The notes: generated from the letters alone by a model not told the origin. A stretch of DNA of 64,000 nt from DASVUS01 sp036388675 (GCA_036388675.1 DASVRI010000047.1:1-64000), one strand, 5' to 3'. Shown: positions 7,536-17,132, counted from the first letter of the stretch. Numbers and translations: made by a program.

Positions 7536-9341
7536 CTAGCCCGCTGGACGCGAAGCCGCTTTGCGGCGGTGCAAGATTTTATCGCGCAGCCATTCCCATT
7601 CCGGCACACGAAAAATGTGCGCTGAAACGGCAAACGCGAGTGTCGCCACAACCGTCACGATGACGATGTGCAGAAAATGGTTGATGCGGTCGTCGCCCAG
7701 GAAACTCTGCGCGAAAGCATTGGCCAGCATTCCGGCCAATCCCATCACCAGGCAGGCGGTAGCCGTGCGCAACAGGGAACTCAGTACTCGTTCGCTGCGC
7801 AACGGCGCGTTATAACGGCGTTGCCGCATTCGAATGTCGAGCGCGACCCAGATACCGCAAAAATGAGCCGCCGCTCCGATACTGGTAGCCAGCGCCAGCC
7901 CCAGCACCGGCTGCGATGAGTGGATGGCCAGCACGCAAATGGGAACAAAAAAGAAGACGGTCAACAAGCTGCCGATGATGGTCGGCGTGCGCGTGTCTTG
8001 CATGGCGTAGAAACCGCGCGCCACAAACTGCTGTCCGGCCCACGCAAACAGGCCGACGCAGTAAAATGCAAATGCGACTGATGTTTCATGCACCGCCTGA
8101 TGATCGGCCTGGAATTCTCCAAAAGCGAAAAGTTCCATGATGGGCTGCGCCAGCAGAATGAGCAGCGTCGAAAGCGGCAGGGCCAGAAAAAGCAAGCGGC
8201 GCAGGCCGCTGCGCAGAAAATTGGAAAAGCGCGTCCAATCTTCGGCGGCTGTGTTCGAAGCGAGGTAGGGGAATGCCGCCACGCTGGCCGCCTGAGCGAG
8301 TACTCCCAGCGGTGCCAGCATGAAGCGGTTTCCCGTATCAAGATTGCGCAGGCTGCCCGGATGCAGCCACGACCCAAAATAAGCAATGACCCACTGATCA
8401 ACGACGGGTAGCGACACACCGAGCATAATCGGCAATGCATTGACAAAGAAACGTTTAACGGCGGGCTGTCGCCAGTTGAAGCGGGGCGTGAAGCGCAAAC
8501 GTTCGTCGCGCGGGCCGGAGCGCGCCGCCAGCAACGGCAACATGAAGTTACCGCAAAAGGCACCGATGAGGATGCCCCAGGCGAAGGTTTGCGGATATTG
8601 CTGCCCAGTCAGATACCATAGCAACAGGCCCACCAGAATCGCGACACCGTTATACACGGCTCCCGTAAGGCCGGATGCTCCGAAGCGCTTGTGCGCGTTG
8701 AGGACGCCCACGATCATGCCGCCCAGGTAAAAGAAGAACTGCGCCGGCAGCAAAATGCGCGTCATGCTCACGGTCAGGCTCAGCGTCTCGGCTTTTTCCG
8801 GCTCGGTGAATCCGGGCAGCAGCCAACTGACCAGCGCGTGCGACCATATCATGCCCAGCACAATGAGAATCAAGAGCGCGGTGCTCATGAGAGTGGCGAC
8901 CGTAGAGAAGAAGTGCCACGCATCGTTCGCGCTGCTGTCGCCACGATGCTCGCCACCGCGATCCCCACCATCGCGATGCCCGCTACCGCGATGCCCACCA
9001 CGCTTGAGCTGGGTGAAGATGGGAATAAACGTCACCGACATGGCGCCGCCTGCCACGAGATAATTGACGATGTCCGGCAGGCGAAACGCGGCGGTGTAGG
9101 CGTCGTTGGCTTCTGCGGGCAGCAAACCGTTCAATACCACGCGTTGCAACAGCCCGATAAAGCGGGCCAGCAGCACCGCCGCCGCCAGCACCGCCGCCGC
9201 TTGCAGCGGTTGCACGCGCGAGCGTGAGGTGGATGTCGTTACGTCGTTGGGCGGGGAAACATCGCTCTCATCACGCGAAACATCTGGCATGGGGCGACCG
9301 GAAGCGGGGCGGGAAGGCGGCGTCCGCGAATTGGAACTCAC
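7536..9341 (-). CDS. murJ: Lipid II flippase MurJ/MviN
   Basis: This 601-residue polytopic membrane protein of the MurJ (MviN) family exports lipid II for peptidoglycan synthesis. Family features include AARFIGLLQRVVLN-type first helix sequence, NDAYTAAFRLPDIVNYLVAGGA near the N-terminus and later repeated hydrophobic helices. The longer frame reaches ATG 9365, but a TATAAT box (9353 to 9348, minus strand) lies inside that extension and 6 nt before GTG 9341, so a leaderless GTG start is proposed. An odd insertion of His/Arg/Gly/Asp repeats (HRGSGHRDGGDRGG) in the loop after residue 110 comes from a 15-bp DNA repeat at 8936-9005. Confidence 0.92.
   Translation of the reverse strand: MSSNSRTPPSRPASGRPMPDVSRDESDVSPPNDVTTSTSRSRVQPLQAAAVLAAAVLLARFIGLLQRVVLNGLLPAEANDAYTAAFRLPDIVNYLVAGGAMSVTFIPIFTQLKRGGHRGSGHRDGGDRGGEHRGDSSANDAWHFFSTVATLMSTALLILIVLGMIWSHALVSWLLPGFTEPEKAETLSLTVSMTRILLPAQFFFYLGGMIVGVLNAHKRFGASGLTGAVYNGVAILVGLLLWYLTGQQYPQTFAWGILIGAFCGNFMLPLLAARSGPRDERLRFTPRFNWRQPAVKRFFVNALPIMLGVSLPVVDQWVIAYFGSWLHPGSLRNLDTGNRFMLAPLGVLAQAASVAAFPYLASNTAAEDWTRFSNFLRSGLRRLLFLALPLSTLLILLAQPIMELFAFGEFQADHQAVHETSVAFAFYCVGLFAWAGQQFVARGFYAMQDTRTPTIIGSLLTVFFFVPICVLAIHSSQPVLGLALATSIGAAAHFCGIWVALDIRMRQRRYNAPLRSERVLSSLLRTATACLVMGLAGMLANAFAQSFLGDDRINHFLHIVIVTVVATLAFAVSAHIFRVPEWEWLRDKILHRRKAASRPAG
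8936..9005 (-). repeat. Imperfect 15-bp tandem repeats inside murJ
   Basis: Four to five degenerate 15-bp units of the form ACCGCGATGCCC encode a His/Arg/Gly/Asp-rich loop insertion in MurJ. The insertion stays in frame and lies outside the predicted helices. Confidence 0.75.
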
Positions 9342-9347
9342 GCGGCA

Positions 9348-9353
9348 ATTATA
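9348..9353 (-). promoter_or_regulatory. -10 box TATAAT directly before murJ GTG
   Basis: Read on the minus strand this is TATAAT, followed 6 nt later by GTG 9341. Placement matches the leaderless pattern seen before alaS and at 27850. It decides the murJ start against the upstream ATG. Confidence 0.55.
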
Positions 9354-9362
9354 GCAAACAGG

Positions 9363-9407
9363 CAAAGCAAAGAGGCGAGTACTCGAAGTACTCGCCTCTT
9401 TGCTTTG
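9363..9407. terminator. Perfect 21-bp hairpin with GAGTACTC at its tip
   Basis: Arms 9363-9383 and 9387-9407 are perfect complements around a CGA loop. The stem tip is formed by GAGTACTC and its mirrored partial copy, and the base by CAAAGCAAAGAGG. It lies between the cpaB stop and the murJ start, both on the minus strand, so it probably terminates cpaB. There is no long U-run, but the 3' arm on either strand is T-rich (CTCTTTGCTTTG). A second hairpin of the same design is at 54302-54348. Confidence 0.75.
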
Positions 9408-9419
9408 TGGCTCGACGGT

Positions 9420-10568
9420 TTAGCGTGGAGGCACGATAACGCGCGTTTTTTCTGTGCCGCGAATCACGGTGACTTCGGAGCCGGCCGCTGCCGGAGGCAC
9501 GCTACCAACGGCAGTAGCGGGCGGAGGTGCGCTGAATCCGGCTCCGCCGCTACCACCTGGTGTCGTCGGGCTGGGAAGCGTGATCGGGCCGACGAACGGA
9601 TTATTGATAACACGTTCGCCCGCATTCGAACCGCCGCCCCCACGGCTGGGGCTACCGGCTCCACCACTGCCGCTTGCGCCCTGCCGCTTTGGCACGTTGA
9701 CAAAGCGCGTCGGATACTGGCGTGTTTCGGGAATGGGGAAGCGTTCGCGCGAGTTCGGGTTGCGAATGGTGACGTGCAGGTTGCCCGCCTCGTTGGCGGC
9801 CACCAGAGCGGCTGCCACGACGGGTGGCGCAGCCAGAATAACACGCCAGCGGATGACCTGGCCCGCAGGAGCCGGCGGTGGTGGAGGCGGCGGCGCCGCT
9901 GCACCGGGCGCCCCCGGCTGAGCGCCTGCCGGGGCGGGAGTCGGTACGGCGGCGCGCTCGATGGAGCTATCAACAGCCAACACTTCCAGATCCTGTGCGA
10001 TGGTGCGGCCCGTCGTGTACTCGGTGGCGCCGACTATCACTTGATCGAAAGACTCGGTGGCTTGCTTGGTAGCCGTCAATTTCTGGCTGGCGATGACATC
10101 AACGCGATCTCCCACGTCCACCAGACCAGCCGCCGTTTGTCGCGGGTCAACCCAGATGGCGACAGCGCGTAATCCGGTTGGCACCGCGAAGTTGGCCGGC
10201 ACAACGCGCGCAATGGTGTTAATCATGGCGCTGCTGACGATTGGTTCTCCACGCAGGATGGGACGCGTCGTGATGCGTCCTGCCTGCAATTCGCCGGCGG
10301 TTTTTAACACGGCGGGATCAGCCGCTTCGTCGGTTTCTTCTTCGCGCACCATGTCGGGTGTGATGACGGTGCGCGGCGGAATGTCGCGTGCGGCGACAAG
10401 ACGCGTGGTGCGTGCAGCCGCGGCCTGTGCGGCAGGATCCCCGGTGCCGGTGGCCGCTGCCGGAGCACCTCCGCCGACACGTCCCAACAACATCATCAGT
10501 GTCAAGCCGATGGCGAGCGCGCCTAACACCGCTGCGCCGATAACTATAGGTTTATTGTTTCTTGGCAT
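9420..10568 (-). CDS. cpaB: Flp/Tad pilus assembly protein CpaB (RcpC-like)
   Basis: This 382-residue protein has an N-terminal membrane anchor (IVIGAAVLGALAIGLTLMML) and a SAF domain at about 55-120 (LVAARDIPPRTVITPDMV). The following RcpC/CpaB core includes VPANFAVPTGLRAVAIWVD and VGDRVDVIAS. CpaB acts in the periplasm with the secretin during Flp pilus assembly. The C-terminal third is Pro/Gly/Ala-rich and low in complexity. It lies downstream of the secretin gene on the same strand with a gap of about 110 bp. Other Tad components (CpaF, TadB/C, Flp) are not in the window. Confidence 0.88.
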   Translation of the reverse strand: MPRNNKPIVIGAAVLGALAIGLTLMMLLGRVGGGAPAAATGTGDPAAQAAAARTTRLVAARDIPPRTVITPDMVREEETDEAADPAVLKTAGELQAGRITTRPILRGEPIVSSAMINTIARVVPANFAVPTGLRAVAIWVDPRQTAAGLVDVGDRVDVIASQKLTATKQATESFDQVIVGATEYTTGRTIAQDLEVLAVDSSIERAAVPTPAPAGAQPGAPGAAAPPPPPPPAPAGQVIRWRVILAAPPVVAAALVAANEAGNLHVTIRNPNSRERFPIPETRQYPTRFVNVPKRQGASGSGGAGSPSRGGGGSNAGERVINNPFVGPITLPSPTTPGGSGGAGFSAPPPATAVGSVPPAAAGSEVTVIRGTEKTRVIVPPR

Positions 10569-10676
10569 TGCTCTTTATCCTTTGCAAGCAGCTTCTGCTG
10601 TGATCGTAGTGAGGTGTGAATTGATTGCTGCATCCGGCAATGGCTGCCTGTGCCGCATCAAATCGCAGAAGTTCTG

Positions 10677-13600
10677 TTACTGCGCGCCTCCAGTGTTGCC
10701 CGCACCGCCTCCGGTGTTGGCATTGGCTCCACCCCGGCTGCTGCGTCCCGCATCGCGTGTCGCGGCAGTTCCAAACGCTGGCGTTCCGGGGTTATCGAGA
10801 GCGGATGTAATCGTGACCGGAGCTGTCAGATTGTTGAGCAGCGGGTTGGGCAGCACGCGCGGCGTGACGAAAATAATCAACTCGGTTTCGTTGCGTTGAA
10901 AACGCTTGCTTTGAAACAAAGAGCCAAGAATGGGAATGCGGCTCAGAACAGGTATGCGACTGACCGTGCGCGTGATGTTGTTCTGAATCAGGCCGCTCAA
11001 AGCAACGGTACCGTTGGGCGGCACAGTCACTTCGGTCACTGTCGAGCGACGCGAGAAGCCCGGAATCGGGCTGCCCCCGCCGGGCGGCGTCACACCGTTG
11101 CTGAAGTCGGGCTGTGAAACCTCGGTAGCGAGACGCATCGTGACGACGCCATCTGTTGTGGCGCTTGGCATTACGTTGACGAGAATTCCAAAGTCCTTGA
11201 ACTCGATGCCCGTCGTCGTGCCGTTGGCTCCCACAGTACTCAGCGAGGGCACAGGAACCTGTCCGCCGACCTGGAACGATGCCAACCGGCCCGTGTTGAC
11301 CGTGGTGCGTGGATTTGACAGCAAACGGGCCGCACCCGTTTGATAAAGCGCATCGAGACGCACACGGAACGGGTTCAGATTGCGCAAGCTTTGCCCGCCG
11401 ACAAAACCATTGCCGCCCAGGAACTGGCCGGGCAGCAAAGTGGGATCAATTGTTCGCTGTATCGAGCCGGGCGTGCCGGGAACGATGACAGGCGTGCCGC
11501 CGGGGCCCGTTGTCGTGGTGGTAGGTGTCGCCGGAGTTACACTTTCCGATAACAGCGCAACCGAACCGACCTGTACGCCCAGGTTGCGAGCGTCATCACG
11601 GTTAATTTCTACAATGGAAACGTCAATATTAACCGCAATAGGGTTGCGCGTTTGCAGCAGATTTTGCACTTCGCCGCTGTAAGCGCGCGCGATGTGCTCG
11701 GCCCGGATCGAGTCGTTTGTATCGGCCACCGTGCCCTGTAAAATGACCAGACGCTCATTGCCCGAAACTCTCACTCCGGGAAGGTTGACGGCTTCCTCAA
11801 TCTGGCGGCGGAAGCTGGCTTCGGTTACCTGCGTGGCCGAGATTTGCACGCGATTGATGACCTGAAACCCGGTGCGCGCTGCAATGACAATGGCCTGTTC
11901 GACCTGTGCCTGATCGCCCGCGGTTCCTTCCAGAATTATCTGGTCTCCACTCTGGCGCGCACTGATGGTGGGGTTGAGCGTGCCCTGTGTATTCGTGGCG
12001 TTGCTGTTTTGCTCGGTGCTGTCGGTGGGGCTGTTGAGACGTGTCGCGCCACCCAATGCCTGCTGCACTTGTTCCACACTCAGAGGCGGCAGTTCAATCA
12101 GGTTCACGACGCGCTTGCCGAACGCTGTGGCGATAATCTCGGCCTGCTGACGCTGTACCGGGCGTTCGACAGTGCCTTGCAGCAATACCGCCTCCGTGCC
12201 GACGAGACGAGCCCTCACATTTGGTAAATCGATGGCGCGCTCGATTTGAGTTTCAGTGGCCGCGGCGCTCGAAGGCGCGCCGCGCACCGACAACTGGTTG
12301 ATAACCTTGGTGGAGAAAACGCCCGCAATCTCAACGGCGCGGCGCATTTCCTCGGCGTTTTCGACTTCACCTTCCAAAACGACGGCATCGCGCACCTGGC
12401 GCACACCAACCCCGGGCAAGCCAATTTGCGACGCGATGTCGCGCGGCAGCGTTCCGGGTGCCGCAACCACGCGCACCTGGTATTGGCGAATGCGCTGGCG
12501 GTCAACGATGACGAGGCTGGTGATGCCCGGCGTTTTTCCGTTGACCAACACAGAACGAGAATTAACAACTGCCACATCGGAAATGCCAGGTTCGGCGACC
12601 GCAACCGTATCGAGGTCGCTGGTCGTCAACAGCACGACGAAGGTGCCGACCGAAACTTCGATTTGATTTGGCAAACGATCGGAGTTCGTGACGGGCCGTG
12701 ACGGCTGGCGCAGCGGCGATGCCGCCGGATTTTGAGCCAAGCGGCGGCCATTGCGGGATGTGGGCGGCAGGCTTGGTGTCACCTGATCGACGTTGATGGT
12801 TGCGCCGCGCATCCACACCGGCAACGGCTGCGTCGCCGGAGGGAGCTTTTTGAGCGACGAGACCGTGATGACTTTGCGCATCGGTGCGCCCTTGGCATCG
12901 CGCCAGCCAAGTTGAGCGGTCGGGTTCGTCTTATCATAGAGCGAAAGGTGAGCGAGTTGTGGCAACTGCGCCGAAAACTGGGCCGATTGCGGCATTTGTG
13001 ACGAAAGCGGGAGCTTCGCTGAAAGGGGGAGCTGCGCTGTGAACGGCGGCGGTGAAATCAGCATTGCGGGCGGCAACAGGCCACGACCGGGTACTTTCAC
13101 ACGCGATGCGCTGGGCAGCGTGGTGCCGGGTAACAGGACAGCGCGTGTCGGGCCTCCCGCCGGACGAGTACTCGCCGCAGGGGTGGCCGCCGCAGGGGTG
13201 GCTGTTGCGACTTTGACAAGCCACGGGGTGGCAGCAGGCCGCGAAACACGCACTCGCGTTGCGTCGGGCTGCACGGCCACAGGCTGTGACAGCGAACGCA
13301 CACCAAGCGGTGCTACGCCGATACCACGAACCGTTGTCATTCTTCCCGCGGCAGCGTTCGCCGCCGTTGTCCTGCTGAACGGCGCCGGCTGTGTTGCCTG
13401 TGCCCGCGAAAAGGCCGGGACTTTCAATGTCTTGTTGCCTGCAAGGTAGCGCTTATTCACAGCAGGCCGTGCGCCTTGCGGCTTGAACACGGGCATCGCG
13501 GATACGGGGAGCAATGCCTTGTTGCGATTCGTCTGCATTGCGATGCGCGAATACTGTTGCCAGCGCAGCCCGGTCAGCATGTTGCCGTGGTTTGTGGCGA

Positions 13601-13955
13601 TGGGTTGTGCCAGGGGCGACCGCCGTAGCGTGTCTTTGCCGGTGGCGTTGGTGGCGACAGTTCCTGCTGAAGCCGGTCGGGTGTCGCTTCGGGCAGCCGG
13701 TGAAAAACCAGCGCTGATGAGCCAGGCCGCCAGCACATAAAGCGCTGCGCGGCGTGCCTGTTGCGTCGAGAGGTGTTGTGTTGCGGACGGCTGAACCGGA
13801 CGCTGTACGAGATATGGCTGCACTACATATTCCTGTAGCATGTGCCGCTCCAACGGAGTGTGTCGCGTCGATGCTTGCAGCGCGATAAGTTCCTGCGCCG
13901 GCGCATCGCCGCCGTTTTGCCGAGTGCTCCGCTGGAAATGATTCGGCATGTTCAT
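10677..13955 (-). CDS. cpaC: Pilus/type II secretion secretin (CpaC/RcpA-like) with long N-terminal region
   Basis: This 1092-residue outer-membrane secretin is about twice the usual CpaC size. Residues 1 to about 390 are a low-complexity Ala/Pro/Thr-rich region with a possible hydrophobic signal (ALYVLAAWLISAGF). An N-terminal pilus domain near 420-490 (IEVSVGTFVVLLTTSDLDTV) comes next, then four BON-like repeats (e.g. DAVVLEGEVENAEEMRRAVEIA) and the secretin core with VPVPSLSTVGANG and VPPNGTVALSGLI. It ends in a Gly/Asn-rich tail. The start is ATG 13955, preceded by AAGGAG; the longer frame to 14096 lacks a ribosome site. A 15-bp repeat lies at about 13174-13205. Confidence 0.85.
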   Translation of the reverse strand: MNMPNHFQRSTRQNGGDAPAQELIALQASTRHTPLERHMLQEYVVQPYLVQRPVQPSATQHLSTQQARRAALYVLAAWLISAGFSPAARSDTRPASAGTVATNATGKDTLRRSPLAQPIATNHGNMLTGLRWQQYSRIAMQTNRNKALLPVSAMPVFKPQGARPAVNKRYLAGNKTLKVPAFSRAQATQPAPFSRTTAANAAAGRMTTVRGIGVAPLGVRSLSQPVAVQPDATRVRVSRPAATPWLVKVATATPAAATPAASTRPAGGPTRAVLLPGTTLPSASRVKVPGRGLLPPAMLISPPPFTAQLPLSAKLPLSSQMPQSAQFSAQLPQLAHLSLYDKTNPTAQLGWRDAKGAPMRKVITVSSLKKLPPATQPLPVWMRGATINVDQVTPSLPPTSRNGRRLAQNPAASPLRQPSRPVTNSDRLPNQIEVSVGTFVVLLTTSDLDTVAVAEPGISDVAVVNSRSVLVNGKTPGITSLVIVDRQRIRQYQVRVVAAPGTLPRDIASQIGLPGVGVRQVRDAVVLEGEVENAEEMRRAVEIAGVFSTKVINQLSVRGAPSSAAATETQIERAIDLPNVRARLVGTEAVLLQGTVERPVQRQQAEIIATAFGKRVVNLIELPPLSVEQVQQALGGATRLNSPTDSTEQNSNATNTQGTLNPTISARQSGDQIILEGTAGDQAQVEQAIVIAARTGFQVINRVQISATQVTEASFRRQIEEAVNLPGVRVSGNERLVILQGTVADTNDSIRAEHIARAYSGEVQNLLQTRNPIAVNIDVSIVEINRDDARNLGVQVGSVALLSESVTPATPTTTTTGPGGTPVIVPGTPGSIQRTIDPTLLPGQFLGGNGFVGGQSLRNLNPFRVRLDALYQTGAARLLSNPRTTVNTGRLASFQVGGQVPVPSLSTVGANGTTTGIEFKDFGILVNVMPSATTDGVVTMRLATEVSQPDFSNGVTPPGGGSPIPGFSRRSTVTEVTVPPNGTVALSGLIQNNITRTVSRIPVLSRIPILGSLFQSKRFQRNETELIIFVTPRVLPNPLLNNLTAPVTITSALDNPGTPAFGTAATRDAGRSSRGGANANTGGGAGNTGGAQ

Positions 13956-14330
13956 CGAGTTTCTCCTTAGATGGTTCAAACAACTATGATTTTTGCTGTG
14001 ATGATAATCCCATCTCTGCCATTGTGGGGTGAACAAGTTTCTACTCCCTGTCAAACAAGAAACGGCTTGCTTCCAATCGCGCACCGTTTTGTCCATTCAG
14101 CACTTTGTGTAAGATCGCGAAATAAATGCGAGCCGCATCGTGCAATTTCTTCTTTTGTTTTCCACCTTGAGTATGGTGTTTGATATGGAGAAACCTCTCC
14201 ACAACGATGGGTTTAAAAATAGAGATGACGTAGGTGCGGCTGCGGAAGATGTGACGCCACATCCATGTGAGTACTCGACACATGGAGGCGGAAACACAAT
14301 GAGGCGGAAATACGGCCTAGCCGGAGCCGA
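13956..14330 (-). other. Intergenic gap between secretin and tadZ genes
   Basis: This 375-bp stretch has no supportable gene. It has a 7-bp inverted repeat CCATGTG/CACATGG (14263-14269 and 14279-14285) enclosing a GAGTACTC copy, which could form a weak hairpin downstream of tadZ. Short open frames here are not preceded by ribosome sites and have no recognisable products. Confidence 0.6.
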
Positions 14331-15548
14331 CTATCCAAACAGGCGGAATCGTTTGCGGCGTGGTTCGCTTTCGTCGCGCACGGGGAGTTGAAAAAGGGTT
14401 TGCGCCAGTTCCAGCAAGTCGGTGGCGATTTCACTTTGCGGCTGCATCAAAACGACCGGCGCGCCCATGTTGATGGCTTCTGCTGCGAGGCGCGACTCGT
14501 TGTTGATAACGCCGGTGACTTTGCGGTTGAGGTTCTGTTCAAAATCCTCACGTGAAATCATATCGGTTTCGTCGGCGCGGTTGATGATGAGATGAACGCG
14601 CTCATTCATCTCGCCGGGAATGATGTCTAAAAACGTGCGCGCCGACCGCAAGGCCAGCAAGTCGGACGACGACGAAACGACAACAATCGTGTCGAGCAGA
14701 GGCAGGACGTGCGCGGCTTCATCTGCGGACAGCAATGGGAAATCGATAACTGTCACGGAGAACGTATGGCGCAACGCGGCAAAAAACTGTTCGAAAAAAT
14801 CTTCGGGAATTGTTGCGCCGGGCTGCGTGCCGCTGCCTTGCCACGTCCAGTATTGCAGACCACTTTTATGCGCCGTGGCGAACTGCTTGATCCACTCGGG
14901 CGAGTAGTTGGCACTTTGACCATCGACCGCATTGGTGCCGGCCAGATCGAGCAGTCCCAGCTTGGGCTGAAGCGATAACAGAACGCCGCCATCTCCCGAT
15001 TCAAGGCCCACCAGCCCCGCAGTGCGTCCCGGCGATTTGGCCACCAGCATGGCGAGATTAGCCGCGATCGTTGTTTTGCCTAATCCGCCTTTGCCGGCCA
15101 CGACACCGACGATGATGCCTTCCTGCGCGGGCGTATCTTCAACCGGCGCGGCACGCTGCACCTGGCGCAGGGTGCGGTGTGAGGTCACAGCCATGATGGC
15201 CTCACCCATTTCGCGCCCGCCCAGCGGCTTTATCAGGTATTCTTCGGCACCGGCCAGCATGGCGCGCCGCAGACGGTCGGGCGCGGCATCACGCGACACA
15301 ATGACAACCGCCAGGCCGGGACACGCCGCCAGCGCTTGCTGCGTCATGCTGAAAGCATCAAGCTCAGCGTAATCGGCATCCAGCAGCAAAACGTCCGGCT
15401 CGGTGACATTGATCGCGGGCAAAATATCCGATGATTGGCGCACCGCTGCGGTAACTTCAATGACAAAGCCCGGAGTACCCGCATCCCAGCCTTCGGGCAA
15501 CGAGTCAACCAGGCACGCCGGCAATATACGAATCAGTGCGTTTTCCAT
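14331..15548 (-). CDS. tadZ: TadZ/CpaE-like pilus localisation ATPase
   Basis: This 405-residue protein has a receiver-like N-terminal domain (about 1-125, with LLLDADYAELDAF and EEYLIKPLGGREM) and a ParA/MinD-type ATPase domain. The ATPase has a deviant Walker A VVAGKGGLGKTTIAANLAML near residue 148 and VTVIDFPLLSADEAAHVLPL as the second aspartate motif. TadZ/CpaE positions the Tad pilus machine. ATG 15548 is preceded by GAGG at proper spacing. It lies upstream of the secretin and cpaB on the same strand, so the three form a partial Tad locus. Confidence 0.85.
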   Translation of the reverse strand: MENALIRILPACLVDSLPEGWDAGTPGFVIEVTAAVRQSSDILPAINVTEPDVLLLDADYAELDAFSMTQQALAACPGLAVVIVSRDAAPDRLRRAMLAGAEEYLIKPLGGREMGEAIMAVTSHRTLRQVQRAAPVEDTPAQEGIIVGVVAGKGGLGKTTIAANLAMLVAKSPGRTAGLVGLESGDGGVLLSLQPKLGLLDLAGTNAVDGQSANYSPEWIKQFATAHKSGLQYWTWQGSGTQPGATIPEDFFEQFFAALRHTFSVTVIDFPLLSADEAAHVLPLLDTIVVVSSSSDLLALRSARTFLDIIPGEMNERVHLIINRADETDMISREDFEQNLNRKVTGVINNESRLAAEAINMGAPVVLMQPQSEIATDLLELAQTLFQLPVRDESEPRRKRFRLFG

Positions 15549-15711
15549 GAATCCTCAGGAAAGGTGTCTCCGAATTTATTTTTCGACTTCTTGCGTTTTT
15601 CTCTGCAATGCGACACACGTCAATGAGACAAACGTCCGGCGAGTACTCGGATGCTGTCTGCACAATGGCGCTGACAGACTATGGCTCCAACGATGCGCCT
15701 CAACGACCGGG

Positions 15712-16971
15712 TTACAGAGTGCGTCCCATTGTGGCTAAAAAGGCGTTCACGACGCGCGGGTCAAGCGACGCCCCGGCTTCTTGAGCCAGCGCTTCGAGAG
15801 CACCGCCCACGACCGACATGGCACGGCGATGCGCGCGCGGCTTGGTCATGGCCGAAAAGCGCAGAGCGACCGCCAGAATGCGCGCTCCAAGCGGAATCGC
15901 TTCGCCATTAAGTCCGTCGGGATAGCCGCCGCCATCGTAGCGCTCGCCCTGGTGGCGCACCATCAAAGCGATCTCCTGCAAACCATCGACTTCGCGTAAC
16001 CACTCGGCGCCCACGACAGTGGCATTGCGAATAATGTCCAGTTCATCCAAGGTGAGCGGCGTTTCTTTTTTCAAAATCGAGTCGGGCACCGAAATCTTGC
16101 CGATGTCGTGCAACAGGCCGGCAAACTCCACGCGTTCGACATCGTGTTCCGATAACCCCATGCCACGCGCAACCGTCGCCGCATAATAAGAAACGGCTTT
16201 CGAGTGGCCGGTTCGATTCGCATCTTTTGCGTCGATAGCGTTGGCGAACACGGCGCCCAAATTGCGGTAGGAAGCGCCGACGCGTTCCATGCGCATCGCT
16301 CCGGCCAGCCAGCCGCCGGCCTGAATCGCGGCTGCGTGCAGCGCCGGTTTCATGGCATTCGAGATGGTGCCGTCGGGCGAAGCAATCCACAACAAGGCTA
16401 ATCCCGATAAGGAACTGCTGCTGTCGCCGCTGCCACCATCGGGTCTTTCGCTGGATGTATTGCGCAGCGGTATGACGAGACTGGGCCCGTCGCCGCTTAC
16501 CAGTGGGCTGATCGGACGCAGCTCTTCCTCGTCGTCGGGGCTTTCTTCCCGCGGCTCCGGTATGTTGTTGCTGCGCGCCAGCGAGGCCGTGTCGCGAATC
16601 GAATCCCAGAGTTCACCGATCAACACTTGCACCGGAGGCGGCGCATCGACCAAGAAAAACGGTTCAACGGGTAAAACGGCCAACAGGGCACGCGAGGCAA
16701 AACGCGGCGGCTCGAAATCGCGCAGCAGCGACTGAAAGCCCGCATCGGCGGCGGAGATCAGGGTTAACTCGTCTTCAGGCGCCTGCCGCGCCAGAACAAC
16801 GCAGCTTTGCCCATCCATCATCTCGCACAGGCCGATGCGCACTTCGTCGGCGACTTCATCGACGGTCATGGTCGAGCCAAGGTTGGCGTGCTCCATCCAC
16901 TTCAAAAGGCGCGCCGCAACGTCAGAGATGATTTGTCCCGGTTCGTGTCGCCATCCACTCACATTGATCAT
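15712..16971 (-). CDS. HD-GYP domain protein with N-terminal sensor region
   Basis: This 419-residue protein has a GAF-like N-terminal sensory region (about 15-200). Its C-terminal HD-GYP phosphodiesterase domain shows HSKAVSYYAATVARGMG, LLHDIGKISVPDSIL and DGGGYPDGLNGEAIPLGARI, which carry the HD and GYP signatures. It probably degrades cyclic di-GMP. The first His of the usual HHE is Arg (RHQGERYDGGGYP), a small departure that may affect metal binding. ATG 16971 is chosen because GGAG lies 5 nt before it; an upstream GTG at 16989 is the alternative. It precedes the Tad genes on the same strand, suggesting c-di-GMP control of the pilus (inference). Confidence 0.85.
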   Translation of the reverse strand: MINVSGWRHEPGQIISDVAARLLKWMEHANLGSTMTVDEVADEVRIGLCEMMDGQSCVVLARQAPEDELTLISAADAGFQSLLRDFEPPRFASRALLAVLPVEPFFLVDAPPPVQVLIGELWDSIRDTASLARSNNIPEPREESPDDEEELRPISPLVSGDGPSLVIPLRNTSSERPDGGSGDSSSSLSGLALLWIASPDGTISNAMKPALHAAAIQAGGWLAGAMRMERVGASYRNLGAVFANAIDAKDANRTGHSKAVSYYAATVARGMGLSEHDVERVEFAGLLHDIGKISVPDSILKKETPLTLDELDIIRNATVVGAEWLREVDGLQEIALMVRHQGERYDGGGYPDGLNGEAIPLGARILAVALRFSAMTKPRAHRRAMSVVGGALEALAQEAGASLDPRVVNAFLATMGRTL

Positions 16972-17087
16972 TGCTGCTCCGGCCTCCACATATTTAGGAT
17001 TCGCTATTGGTGCGAATTTAGATTCACTGCTGGTGCGAAATGTGCTGCATCCACTATCGCGTTGAACAGCACATCCTCATTGCGGGC

Positions 17088-17132
17088 ACTGCGGTTGCCG
17101 CCCCTGCGGTTGCCGCCCTTGCGACTGCCGCG
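17088..17132 (+). repeat. Three imperfect 15-bp tandem repeats before thiE
   Basis: Units resembling CTGCGGTTGCCGCCC are repeated three times between the divergent HD-GYP and thiE genes. Another short repeat containing GGTGCGAA lies at about 17009-17040. No binding function can be assigned. Confidence 0.7.

Noticed and set aside
9376..9394. A restriction-avoidance explanation for the AGTACT core
   Set aside because: Avoidance would lower the count, while the observed count is far above chance.
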